64,000 bases of DNA, taken from Haloarcula litorea. GTDB lineage: Archaea; Halobacteriota; Halobacteria; Halobacteriales; Haloarculaceae. Each line of letters begins with the position of its first letter. Within the stretch, counting starts at the first letter, position 1. Position numbers and translations under genes: made by a program. The stretch covers positions 992,001 through 1,056,000 of the forward strand of contig NZ_CP119779.1 of NCBI RefSeq assembly GCF_029338195.1, in the 5' to 3' direction. The notes beneath the pieces are model-generated. The model was not told the origin of the DNA. It made no database searches and saw only the letters and a list, made by a program, of their open reading frames with translations. This document shows positions 32,074-40,336 of this stretch, in pieces.

Positions 32074-33561
32074 ATGACATCCATCATCGCAGCGGACGGA
32101 ACGACGATACGGATCTCGGGGACGGGGCCGCCGTCGGACCTCCTCGCCGTCGCCAGGGAGTCGGACGTGCGGGCCGTCGCGGTCGGATCGACCGGGGTGC
32201 CGGCGCTCGAACCACTCGTGACGGTGACAAACGGCGGCGAGACCGCCGTCCACACCGACTGCTCGACCGCCGAGCTCGACACCGTCGTCGCGAGCGTCTC
32301 CGGCGGGTCGGACATCCGGGCGGCGGAGCCGGACGCCGTCGTCGAACACGACCCCGGGACGGCGACGCTCCCGCCCGTCGACCTCCCGGGTCTCGACGTC
32401 GGCCGCCGGCGCGTCCTCGGGGCCGCCGGCTGGCGTCGGCCGACCGACGCCGCCGACCACGAGGCCGCCGGCGGGTTCGACGCGCCGGAGACGACGGCGG
32501 TGCTGGACGCCGGGGCGGACCTCCGGGGCCGCGGCTGGGGGGACCTCTGCCAGGACGAGCCGCTCGCGCCGACCTGGGAGACCACCCGCGACGCCGACGG
32601 CGACCCCACAGTCGTCGTGAACGCCCACGGCAACCCCACCGACGCGCTCCTCCTGGCCAGCGCCCCCTTCGACGTACTGGAGGGCGCGACCGCCGCCGCC
32701 GAGGCCGTCGGGGCCGACGGCGTCATCGTCTACGCCTCGACCGCCGACGAACGGGCCGTCGAGACCGTCCGGGCGGCCGCCGCGAACTACCCGGACCCGC
32801 CGGTCGCGATCGACGTCGTCACCGGCCCCGCCGAGCACCGCGCCGCCGAGCCGACGATGGCCCTGGAGGCCATCGAGGGCAACCACCGGCTCGAAGCGCG
32901 CATCCGACCGCCCGGGCCCGAGTCCGTCGGCCTCCACGGCCAGCCCACGCTCGTCCACACGCCCCGGACGCTCGCCAACCTCGCGGTCGCGCTCCGCGAG
33001 GGCGAGGCGGACACCCGGACGGTGACCGTCGAGGGCGACGTGGCCGCGCCGGCGACGGTCGAACTGGCGGCGTCGGACACGCTGTCGACCGCGGTCGACG
33101 CCGTCGACGTCGACGGCGAGTTCAAGGCCGCCTGCGTCGGCGGCCGCTTCGGCGGACTGACCGCCGACCTCGATGTCGCGGTCGGCCCGGCGGCGCTCTC
33201 GGCGGCCGACCTGGGCACCGAGGGGGTCGTCCAGGTGCTGGCCGACGACCGCTGTGTCCTGGAGTTCGTCGGCCAGCGCACGCAGTTCGCCGCCGACGAG
33301 AACTGCGGCCGGTGTGTCCCCTGCCGCGAGGGGACCACCCAGCTCGCCGAGCTGTTGCGGGACATCTACGACGGCACGTACGCCCCCGCGGACATCCGGG
33401 AGCTGGTCCGGGTGATGGACGGGTCGAGCATCTGCGCGTTCGGCGTCGAGGCCGGCCGCCCCGCCCGGACCGCCGTCGCGGAGTTCGAAGCGGAGCTACA
33501 GGCCCACGCGGACGGGGACTGTCCGACCGACAGCTGCCCCCAGCCAGCAGAGGTGACATGA
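32074..33561 (+). CDS. NuoF-like Fe-S subunit of the formate dehydrogenase operon, flavin/NADH site degenerate
   Basis: This 495-residue protein resembles the 51-kDa NADH-binding subunit (NuoF/FdsB). Its C-terminus has the intact 4Fe-4S motif CGRCVPCREGT followed by a distant Cys in SSICAFG. The flavin and NADH signatures are eroded: LRGRGWGDLCQDE stands where GLRGRGGAGFPTG is expected, NAHGNPT where NADEGEP is expected, and RAAEPTMALEAIEG where GEETALLxSLEG is expected. An N-terminal 100 residues show no NuoE-type cysteines. It heads a five-gene operon, one base before the next gene. It probably transfers electrons through Fe-S only, or uses a changed acceptor site; that is inference. Confidence 0.8.
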   Translation: MTSIIAADGTTIRISGTGPPSDLLAVARESDVRAVAVGSTGVPALEPLVTVTNGGETAVHTDCSTAELDTVVASVSGGSDIRAAEPDAVVEHDPGTATLPPVDLPGLDVGRRRVLGAAGWRRPTDAADHEAAGGFDAPETTAVLDAGADLRGRGWGDLCQDEPLAPTWETTRDADGDPTVVVNAHGNPTDALLLASAPFDVLEGATAAAEAVGADGVIVYASTADERAVETVRAAAANYPDPPVAIDVVTGPAEHRAAEPTMALEAIEGNHRLEARIRPPGPESVGLHGQPTLVHTPRTLANLAVALREGEADTRTVTVEGDVAAPATVELAASDTLSTAVDAVDVDGEFKAACVGGRFGGLTADLDVAVGPAALSAADLGTEGVVQVLADDRCVLEFVGQRTQFAADENCGRCVPCREGTTQLAELLRDIYDGTYAPADIRELVRVMDGSSICAFGVEAGRPARTAVAEFEAELQAHADGDCPTDSCPQPAEVT

Positions 33562-33562
33562 C

Positions 33563-34525
33563 ATGAGTTCAGAGCACGCACACGAGGACGCGCCACCACT
33601 GACCGAGGAGATCGCACCGGGCACCGCCGCCGACCCCGCCGTCGGCGGCACCGAGCGGGCGACCGTCACCGTCGACGGGACGCCCGTCACCGTCGAGGCG
33701 GGGGCGACCCTGCTCGACGCCGTCGAGGCCGTCGACACCGACGAGTACGTCCCGGCGCTGTGTAGCTACGACCGCCAGGAGATCGGCCCCCGCAGCGAGT
33801 GCCGCACCTGTATGGTCGAGACCGAGGCCGAGGGCATCGTCCCGGCCTGCAGCCACCCCGCCGAGGACGGGATGAGCGTCAGCACCGACGCCGAGGCCGC
33901 CGCCCAGGCCCGCGACGTCAACCTCGACCTGGTGCTGTCGAACCACAACCTCCGCTGTACCACCTGCGGGAAGAACGGCCGCTGCGAGCTCCAGGACGCC
34001 TCCATCGAACAGGAGGTCGAGGAGCCACGCTACGGCGTGCTCGACGAGCGCGACGAGTACGAACCGCTCGACGACACCTCCTCGTTCATCCAGATCGACC
34101 GCAACAAGTGCATCCTGTGCAATCGGTGTGTCGAGGCCTGCAACGACGTCCAGGTCGAGGGCGTCCTCCGGATGGAGGGGTCGGGCCAGGACACCCGCAT
34201 CGGCTTCCAGAGCGACGCCGAGACGATGGAGGACTCGACGTGTGTCTCCTGTGGCCACTGCGCGACCGTCTGTCCGACCGGCTCGCTCGTCGAGAAGGGG
34301 ATCGAGGACGCGACGACCATCCCCATCCCGGGGTTCACCCAGAAGAACAGCGTCGGCAAGGCCATCGAGAGCAGCGGCGAGACGAAGGGCCCGATGACCC
34401 CGAAGAAACGCGACACCGACCGGCGCGAGGACCCCGACGCGGCCGCGTCGACGCCCAACGCGCCAAGCGCCGACGACGTGGCGACGGACGGCTGGGCCGG
34501 CTTCGAGGGGGGTGAGTGGCCGTGA
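33563..34525 (+). CDS. NuoG N-terminal-like ferredoxin subunit of formate dehydrogenase
   Basis: The 320-residue electron-transfer protein has the cluster set of the NuoG/FdhA N-terminus as a separate subunit. It holds a 2Fe-2S domain (ALCSYDRQ, ECRTCM, PACSH), a His-Cys 4Fe-4S motif (HNLRCTTCGKNGRCELQD), and two ferredoxin-type 4Fe-4S motifs (NKCILCNRCVEACNDVQ and STCVSCGHCATVCPTG). After residue 250 the tail is low in complexity and probably flexible. It lies one base after the NuoF-like gene and overlaps the start of the catalytic subunit by GTGA, so the three are translated together. It should link the molybdenum site to the NuoF-like subunit. Confidence 0.88.
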   Translation: MSSEHAHEDAPPLTEEIAPGTAADPAVGGTERATVTVDGTPVTVEAGATLLDAVEAVDTDEYVPALCSYDRQEIGPRSECRTCMVETEAEGIVPACSHPAEDGMSVSTDAEAAAQARDVNLDLVLSNHNLRCTTCGKNGRCELQDASIEQEVEEPRYGVLDERDEYEPLDDTSSFIQIDRNKCILCNRCVEACNDVQVEGVLRMEGSGQDTRIGFQSDAETMEDSTCVSCGHCATVCPTGSLVEKGIEDATTIPIPGFTQKNSVGKAIESSGETKGPMTPKKRDTDRREDPDAAASTPNAPSADDVATDGWAGFEGGEWP

Positions 34526-36789
34526 GCGACGAGTTAGACGGCGTCGCCGGCTACATGCAGCAGGCCAAACAGCAGGCCCTCGAGAACGTCGAACACGTCG
34601 CCGAGGGGGTCGCCGCCGACACCCTCTCGGAGGGCAAGCTGTTCGAGATCGCCCAGTCCATCGGCGACAAGCGCCTCGAAGAGCTGAACGTCGCCGACAC
34701 GACCTGTGGCTACTGTGCCGTCGGCTGCCGGTTCGACCTCTACTCGGACGGCGAAGAGATCCTCGCGGCCCGGCCGACCGAGGCGGAGGACGCCCCGGTC
34801 AACGGCATCTCCACCTGCGTCAAGGGGAAGTTCGGCTACGACTTCGTCAACTCAGACGACCGCCTCACCTCGCCGCTGGTGCGTGACGAACACGGCCAGT
34901 TCCGCGAGGCCACCTGGGACGAGGCCCTCGCTCGCGTGGCGGAGGGACTGGGCGACATCAAAGAGGAACACGGCGGCGAGGCGCTGTCGCTGATCGCCTC
35001 CTCGAAGGCGACCAACGAGGAGAACTACCTGATGGGCAAGTTCGCCCGCCAGGTGCTCGGGACCAACAGCGTCGACAACTGCAACCGCCTCTGTCACTCC
35101 TCGACGGTCGCCGGCCTCGCGAAGACCTACGGCTACGGCGCGGCCTCGATCAAGACCGACGACCTCGAACTGGCCGACTGCATCCTGCTGACCGGCTCGA
35201 ACACGACCGAGGCCCACCCGGTGCTGGCGACCCGCATCAAGCAGAACGTCCGCGACGGCGCGGACCTGCTGGTGTTCGACCCCCGCGAGATCCAGATCGC
35301 CGAGTACGCCGACCAGTACAGCCAGGTCAAGCCCGGCTACGACGCCGTCTGGATCAACGGCATCACCCGCTACATCATCAACAACGACCTCTACGACGAG
35401 GAGTTCGTCGCCGAGCGGACCACGGGCTTCGAGGACGTGAGAGAGGCCGTCCAGGAGTTCACGCCCGAGCGCGTCGAGGAGGTCACGGGCGTCCCCCACG
35501 AGGAGATCGCCTCGGCCGCCGAGACGATCGCCGCCGCCGACAGCACCGTCTTCGGCTGGACGCTCGGCCTGACCGAGCACTCCCACGGCACGGAGAACGT
35601 GATGGCGATGGCGAACCTCGCCGCGGTGACCGGCAACCTCGGCAAGCCCGGCGCGGGCGTCTCCCCGTTCCGCGGCCAGAACAACGTCCAGGGCGGGGGC
35701 GGCGACATGGGCCCGCTCCCGGACAACTTCCCCGGCTACCAGGACATCGCCGACGACGAGATCCGCGCGAAGTTCGAAGACGCCTGGGACTGTGACATCT
35801 CCGAGGAGTACGGCTACTACACCACCCAGATGTTCCTCGCCGCCGACGACGACGACATCCGCGGGATGTACATCATCGGCGAGAACGCCGCCCTCTCGGA
35901 ACCCGGCGTCAACCACGCCGAGGACGTGCTGGAGGACCTGGAGTTCCTCGTCGTGCAGGACCTCTTCGTCAACGAGACCGCACAGTACGCCGACGTGGTA
36001 CTGCCGGCGTGCTCGTTCGTCGAGAAGACCGGCACCTTCACCAACACCGACCGGACCGTCCAGATGGTCAAGCAGGTGATGGAGCCCAAGGGCGACTCCC
36101 GGCCCGACTGGGAGATCCTCCAGGACCTCGCCAACCGGATGGGGCGGGACTGGGACTACGACGACACCGCCGAGATCATGCGGGAGGTCAACTCCCTGAC
36201 GCCGCTGTACGGCGGCGTCACCCACGAGCGCGTCGAGGCCAACGGCGGCCTGCAGTGGCCCTGCTGGGACGAGGACCACCCCGGGACCGAACGGCTCTAC
36301 ACGGAGGAGTTCAACACCGAGAACGGGAAGGCGAACCTCCAGGGCATCGGCTACAGCGAACCCGCCGAGACGCCCGACGACGAGTACCCCTACACGCTGA
36401 CCACGGGTCGGGTCCTCTACCAGTACCACACGGGGACGATGACCCACCGCGAGGAGGGCATCATGAAGTACACGCCCAGCGACTTCGTGGAGATCCACCC
36501 CGAGACCGCCGAGTCGCTCGGCGTCGAGAGCGGCGACCTCGTCACGCTGGAATCCCGGCGGGGCGAGATCGTCGTGCCGGCACAGGTGACCGACCGCGTG
36601 GGGCCGGACAACGTCTTCGTGCCGATCCACTTCGCCGAGAGCGCGGTCAACCGCCTGACCGACGAGGAGCACCTCGACCCGGCGGCGGCGACGCCGGAGT
36701 TCAAGGTCTCGGCGGTCAGCCTGCGGGCGGCCGGGCCGGGGGCCGAACCGACCGTGACGCCGGCCGAGACCACGATGGGGGACGACTGA
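34522..36789 (+). CDS. fdhA: Formate dehydrogenase catalytic subunit (molybdopterin)
   Basis: The 755-residue molybdenum or tungsten bis-MGD enzyme should oxidise formate to CO2. The N-terminal 4Fe-4S motif is TTCGYCAVGCRFDLY with a later Cys in STCVKGK. The active-site region SVDNCNRLCHSSTVAGL has Cys (not selenocysteine) as metal ligand next to His, the formate dehydrogenase pattern. NNVQGGGGDMGPLPD, a typical Fdh segment, and the C-terminal cofactor domain (LTTGRVLYQYHTGTMTHR) are also present. The GTG at 34522 is chosen because it overlaps the previous stop by 4 nt; a GTG two codons earlier is the alternative. No twin-arginine signal is seen, so it acts in the cytoplasm. Confidence 0.92.
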   Translation: MSDELDGVAGYMQQAKQQALENVEHVAEGVAADTLSEGKLFEIAQSIGDKRLEELNVADTTCGYCAVGCRFDLYSDGEEILAARPTEAEDAPVNGISTCVKGKFGYDFVNSDDRLTSPLVRDEHGQFREATWDEALARVAEGLGDIKEEHGGEALSLIASSKATNEENYLMGKFARQVLGTNSVDNCNRLCHSSTVAGLAKTYGYGAASIKTDDLELADCILLTGSNTTEAHPVLATRIKQNVRDGADLLVFDPREIQIAEYADQYSQVKPGYDAVWINGITRYIINNDLYDEEFVAERTTGFEDVREAVQEFTPERVEEVTGVPHEEIASAAETIAAADSTVFGWTLGLTEHSHGTENVMAMANLAAVTGNLGKPGAGVSPFRGQNNVQGGGGDMGPLPDNFPGYQDIADDEIRAKFEDAWDCDISEEYGYYTTQMFLAADDDDIRGMYIIGENAALSEPGVNHAEDVLEDLEFLVVQDLFVNETAQYADVVLPACSFVEKTGTFTNTDRTVQMVKQVMEPKGDSRPDWEILQDLANRMGRDWDYDDTAEIMREVNSLTPLYGGVTHERVEANGGLQWPCWDEDHPGTERLYTEEFNTENGKANLQGIGYSEPAETPDDEYPYTLTTGRVLYQYHTGTMTHREEGIMKYTPSDFVEIHPETAESLGVESGDLVTLESRRGEIVVPAQVTDRVGPDNVFVPIHFAESAVNRLTDEEHLDPAAATPEFKVSAVSLRAAGPGAEPTVTPAETTMGDD

Positions 36790-36790
36790 G

Positions 36791-37528
36791 ATGGCGGAAC
36801 CGCAGCGGTCCTACCCGACGACGGCGACGAACGCCGAGCACGAGGACGCCACCGACCGCGAGGGGCGGGCCGCCCTCGAGGAGGCCCTGTCCGAGCGGGG
36901 CGACGAGCTCGCGGCGCTGGTCCGGAGCAGCGACGAGCTCGACGACGTACTCACCACCGCGATCCTCGTCGCCGCCAGCGCCGACGAGGACGAACTCGAA
37001 CACGTCACCGACTCGGCGGCGAACCTCGTCGAGGCCGCCGACGGGCTCTCGACGGAGGGGGCCGCGGAGCTGGCGACCCAGCTGGGGGAAGACGCGGACG
37101 ACCTCTCGGAGTCGCTGGCGACGGTGGTCGCCCTCCAGCGGGAGGGCCACGTCGACGACCTGGCGACGGTGGCGACGGCGTTCACGGAGTCGCTGTCCCC
37201 CGAGGAGGTCGAGGAGCTGGCGACGATGCTGGAAGAGAACGGGAGCGACCTGGTCGACGCGCTGGACGTGGTGCTGGAACTCCAGCGGAGCGGCGACCTC
37301 GCGGCGCTGGTCGAGACCGCACAGACCCTCTCGGCGCTGGAGCTGGACGAGGATGCCGTCGAGGGAATGAACAGCTTCGTCGGGGCCATCGGGGAGGCCC
37401 AGCGGGAGTCCGAGCCGGTCGGACTGCTGGGTGCGCTCTCGGCGCTGCGGACGAGGGACGCGCGGGCGGGGCTGGGCTACCTCGTCACGCTGCTGAAGGC
37501 ACAGGGCCGCCGCCTGCGGAACCGGTAG
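36791..37528 (+). CDS. DUF1641 protein of the formate dehydrogenase operon
   Basis: The 245-residue acidic, helical protein carries the DUF1641 region in its C-terminal half (AVEGMNSFVGAIGEAQ, then GLLGALSALRTRDARAGLGYLVTLLKAQG). DUF1641 genes accompany cytoplasmic formate dehydrogenases in bacteria (for example yrhD next to yrhE in Bacillus subtilis), but their role is unsettled. Residues about 30-190 look like repeats of a roughly 40-residue helical unit of the form LATVxxLQRxGxxDDLATV. The gene starts one base after fdhA and lies between two molybdopterin genes. It may be a chaperone, adaptor or membrane dock. Confidence 0.85.
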   Translation: MAEPQRSYPTTATNAEHEDATDREGRAALEEALSERGDELAALVRSSDELDDVLTTAILVAASADEDELEHVTDSAANLVEAADGLSTEGAAELATQLGEDADDLSESLATVVALQREGHVDDLATVATAFTESLSPEEVEELATMLEENGSDLVDALDVVLELQRSGDLAALVETAQTLSALELDEDAVEGMNSFVGAIGEAQRESEPVGLLGALSALRTRDARAGLGYLVTLLKAQGRRLRNR

Positions 37529-37539
37529 GTGGTCCGACC

Positions 37540-39468
37540 GTGAGCGACGGGCCGGCCACGGTCTGTCCGCTGTGTGGGGTGGGCTGTCGCCTCGAACCGG
37601 GCGAGGGCTCCCGCGCACGCGGCGTCGCCGGTCCCGCCAACCCGGAGGGCCGGCTCTGCGGGCAGGGGGTCGGTGCCTTCGACGTGGGCGAGGAGCGGCT
37701 GACCGAGCCGCTGGTCCGCCGCGACGGGACGCTCGAACCGGTCGACTGGTCGACGGCGCTGGACCGCGCCGCCGACGCGCTGGGCGGCGTCCGCGAGACC
37801 TCGGGGCCGGACGCGCTGGCGTTTCTGGGCGCGCCCCACTGTACCACCGAGGAGAACTACCTCCTCCAGAAGCTCGCCCGCGTCCTCGGCACCAACAACG
37901 TCGACAACCGTTCGCGGCTCTGTCACTCCTCGACCGCACGCACGCTCTCGGAACGGCTGGGCTGGCCGGCGACGACGAACGGCCTCGGCGACCTCGGCGA
38001 GGCGGACGTGATCGTCGTCGCGGGCGCGAACCCCGCCGAGCGCCAGCCGGTCGCGTTCAACAGTTTCGTCAGACCGGCGGTCGCCGACGGCACGACGCTG
38101 GTCCACGTCGATCCGGTCGGCAACCGGACGACCCGGCTGGCCGACCACCACGTCGCCCCGCGACCCGGCCGGGACGCGACGGTGTTCGACCTGCTGAGCG
38201 CGCGACTGTTGGCCGACGGCGGCGTCGACCGGTCGTTCGTCGCCGACCGGACCCGGGGGTTCGACCGGTTCCGCGAGTCGCTGGCGGACCTCGACCGAGC
38301 GGCGGCGACCGCGGCCGCCGGCGTCGACGAGGACACGCTGGCCGCGGTCGCGGACGACCTCGCCGCGGCCGACCGCGTCGCGGCGATGGTCGGGACCGGC
38401 GTCGAGGGCGGTGCGGCCGACACGCCGGCGGCGCTGCTTGACCTCCTCCTGGCGACCGGGAGCGTCGGCCGCCCCGGCACCGGCCTGTTCGTGCTCCGCG
38501 GGCTCGCGAACGAGCAGGGGGCGGCCGACGCGGGCTGTGTCCCCGACTGCCTTCCAGGGTACCAAGAGGTGACGGACCCCGACGCCCGCGAGCGGGTCGC
38601 AGCGGAGTGGGGGGTGTCGCCGCCCGCGACCCCCGGGATGGACGCGCGGGAGCTGCTCGCGGCGTTCGGCGGGGACGTCCGGGGCGCGCTCGTCGTCGGC
38701 GAGAACCCCGCCGTCTCGAAGCGCGACCGCGAGTGGCTGGGGGAGCGACTGGCCGCGCTGGACTCGCTCGTCGTCGTCGACGTGATGCCGACCGGGACCA
38801 CCGAGCACGCCGACGTGGTCCTCCCGGCGGCGGCCGGCGTCGAGAAGGCGGGGACGCTCACGAACCTCGAACGCCGCGTCCAGCGGTTCCCTCGTGCGAG
38901 GGAGCCGCCCGGGGACGCCCGGCCGGACCTCGCGGTCCTCTCGGACCTTGGGGGCCGGCTGGCCGGCGACGCGTTCGACTACGACGGGCCGGCCGAGGTT
39001 TTCGACGAGTTGACGCGTGTCGCGCCGACCCACGCGGGCGTCGACTACGCCGACCTCGACGCCGGCGGCCGCCAGTGGCCCTTCGACGCCGACGGCGTGC
39101 TCTACCGGACGACGTTCGCGACGGCCGACGGGCGCGCGCCGTTCGGGACGGCCCGCCCGGTACCGGACCGCGAGACGCGGGACGGCCTCCACCTCGTCAC
39201 GGGCGGCCGGGCGAGCGAGTTCGCCGACGACGCGGCGGCCGCGGTGGTCAGACTGGCCCCCGACGACGCGGCCCGGCGCGGCATCGAGACGGGCGACGAC
39301 GTGGTGGTCGGCGACGGCGAGACGACGCTCTCGGTGACGGCGCGAGTCGACGAGGACACCCGGCCGGGGACGGTGTATCTCCCCGCGACGGTCGCCGATC
39401 CGCTGCTCCGCTCGGGCGGTTCGACGGTCCGCGTCCGGTCGCCCACGGTCCCGTCCGAGACCGGGTGA
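37540..39468 (+). CDS. Second molybdopterin oxidoreductase of the formate dehydrogenase operon
   Basis: The 642-residue protein is a smaller relative of the fdhA product, beginning at a GTG. The 4Fe-4S motif is CPLCGVGC with a later Cys in GRLCGQG, and the active-site region NVDNRSRLCHSSTARTL keeps the Cys-His pair. It lacks about 110 residues relative to FdhA, mainly in the middle and C-terminal domains, and has the Ala-rich, very acidic composition of a divergent paralogue. The FdhA glycine motif NNVQGGGGDMG reads ANEQGAADAGC here. It may be a second catalytic subunit with other substrate preference or a structural partner. It closes the operon. Confidence 0.82.
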   Translation: MSDGPATVCPLCGVGCRLEPGEGSRARGVAGPANPEGRLCGQGVGAFDVGEERLTEPLVRRDGTLEPVDWSTALDRAADALGGVRETSGPDALAFLGAPHCTTEENYLLQKLARVLGTNNVDNRSRLCHSSTARTLSERLGWPATTNGLGDLGEADVIVVAGANPAERQPVAFNSFVRPAVADGTTLVHVDPVGNRTTRLADHHVAPRPGRDATVFDLLSARLLADGGVDRSFVADRTRGFDRFRESLADLDRAAATAAAGVDEDTLAAVADDLAAADRVAAMVGTGVEGGAADTPAALLDLLLATGSVGRPGTGLFVLRGLANEQGAADAGCVPDCLPGYQEVTDPDARERVAAEWGVSPPATPGMDARELLAAFGGDVRGALVVGENPAVSKRDREWLGERLAALDSLVVVDVMPTGTTEHADVVLPAAAGVEKAGTLTNLERRVQRFPRAREPPGDARPDLAVLSDLGGRLAGDAFDYDGPAEVFDELTRVAPTHAGVDYADLDAGGRQWPFDADGVLYRTTFATADGRAPFGTARPVPDRETRDGLHLVTGGRASEFADDAAAAVVRLAPDDAARRGIETGDDVVVGDGETTLSVTARVDEDTRPGTVYLPATVADPLLRSGGSTVRVRSPTVPSETG

Positions 39469-39666
39469 CAGGCGATCGAGTGGCCGACTCGGGACACGCT
39501 CCCGCGGTCGGGGCAGCGCCGAGGCCGTGTCTCACGCTCGCGTCACCGGACCGAAACCGCGTCGGTCTCGCCAGTGTCCGAAGTCGGGAACCGAGAGAAT
39601 CGGTGTCGTCGGCCTCGCCTCACGACCGCACGCGGGCGAGGTGGTCGGCAGTCGTCACGGGGGTCG

Positions 39667-39828
39667 TCACTCGTTGTAGCTGTCGGGGATCAGCACGACG
39701 CCGTGGAGGTCGAAGAGGTCCTCGACGACCGCCTCGATGCGGTCGAGGTTCGGGGGCAGCGCGACCGCGGGGAGGTAGAACTTCTCGGTCGGCTCGTCGC
39801 GCGTCTCGTTTATGACTGTCTCGTTCAT
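39667..39828 (-). CDS. Small acidic protein, 53 residues, unknown
   Basis: The 53-residue protein begins MNETVINETRDEPTEKFYLP and ends in VVLIPDSYNE. Its composition is acidic and its middle (PPNLDRIEAVVEDLFDLHG) is helix-like, in keeping with a real haloarchaeal protein. The longer frame upstream is Arg/Pro/Cys-rich and crosses an AT-rich control region, so the ATG at 39828 is preferred. A perfect inverted repeat flanks its likely promoter at 39857-39886. Function unknown. Confidence 0.6.
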   Translation of the reverse strand: MNETVINETRDEPTEKFYLPAVALPPNLDRIEAVVEDLFDLHGVVLIPDSYNE

Positions 39829-40336
39829 CTCACCCGGACGTTGCCTCCCCAAGCGCATACGTGGATGGGGGGATAATTCCACGTATTTATGTCGGCAAAA
39901 TATGCATAAACGTTCGTTATACTCCCGATCGGGATCGATCGGTGGGGCGGGGTATCCCCGTCTCGACCGCCGCCCGGTCGTGTGTCGTCCGCCGAGAGCG
40001 TCGGCTCCGGGCCGTCTCTCGGGACTCGGTGCAGTGACTGTCCCACGCCACCACTTATCACTGTACACTGGGAATATGCAACATATTTTTATTCGACTGC
40101 CGGCATACGTCGAGACAGCAGACGAGCCGTGAGCCGAACACCGGCCTGCAGGCCGCCGCGACGCGTCGGTCCCGGTCGATCGGCCGGGATCTCCGTGGCA
40201 GCGCCACCGCTCGCCCCGCACCGCGGGGGTTCGACCACCGGACGGGGCAGTTTCGACCTCGTCGGACACCGCGGGGCCGACGGCGCGTGCAGGCAGGTCG
40301 CTGTCGTCGGACGACCCACATCACCCACCAAGAGCT
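39829..40336. other. AT-rich control region between the 53-residue gene and the SMC-related gene
   Basis: No gene is supported in these 508 nt. It is the most AT-rich stretch of the window, around 39870-39920 and 40050-40100. It holds the ATACGTGG/CCACGTAT inverted repeat, an imperfect inverted repeat ACGTATTTATG (39881-39891) with CATAAACGT (39904-39912), and the 10-bp palindrome CCCGATCGGG (39924-39933). It also holds a TATA-like TATTTTTAT (40084-40092) pointing at the SMC-related gene, which would then have a leader of about 220 nt. It probably carries divergent promoters under regulation. Confidence 0.5.
39857..39886. promoter_or_regulatory. Inverted repeat ATACGTGG-N14-CCACGTAT, candidate operator
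   Basis: The two 8-nt arms (39857-39864 and 39879-39886) are perfect reverse complements. The 14-nt spacer contains AATTATCC on the minus strand, the best TATA candidate for the 53-residue gene that starts at 39828. A dimeric regulator bound here would cover that promoter. Confidence 0.5.

Noticed and set aside
32074-34525. Respiratory complex I genes (NuoF/NuoG)
   Set aside because: They are followed directly by a formate dehydrogenase catalytic gene in the same operon, and no other complex I gene is present.
39812-40132. 106-residue open frame across the AT-rich control region
   Set aside because: It has basic, Pro/Cys composition unlike haloarchaeal proteins and covers the inverted repeats.
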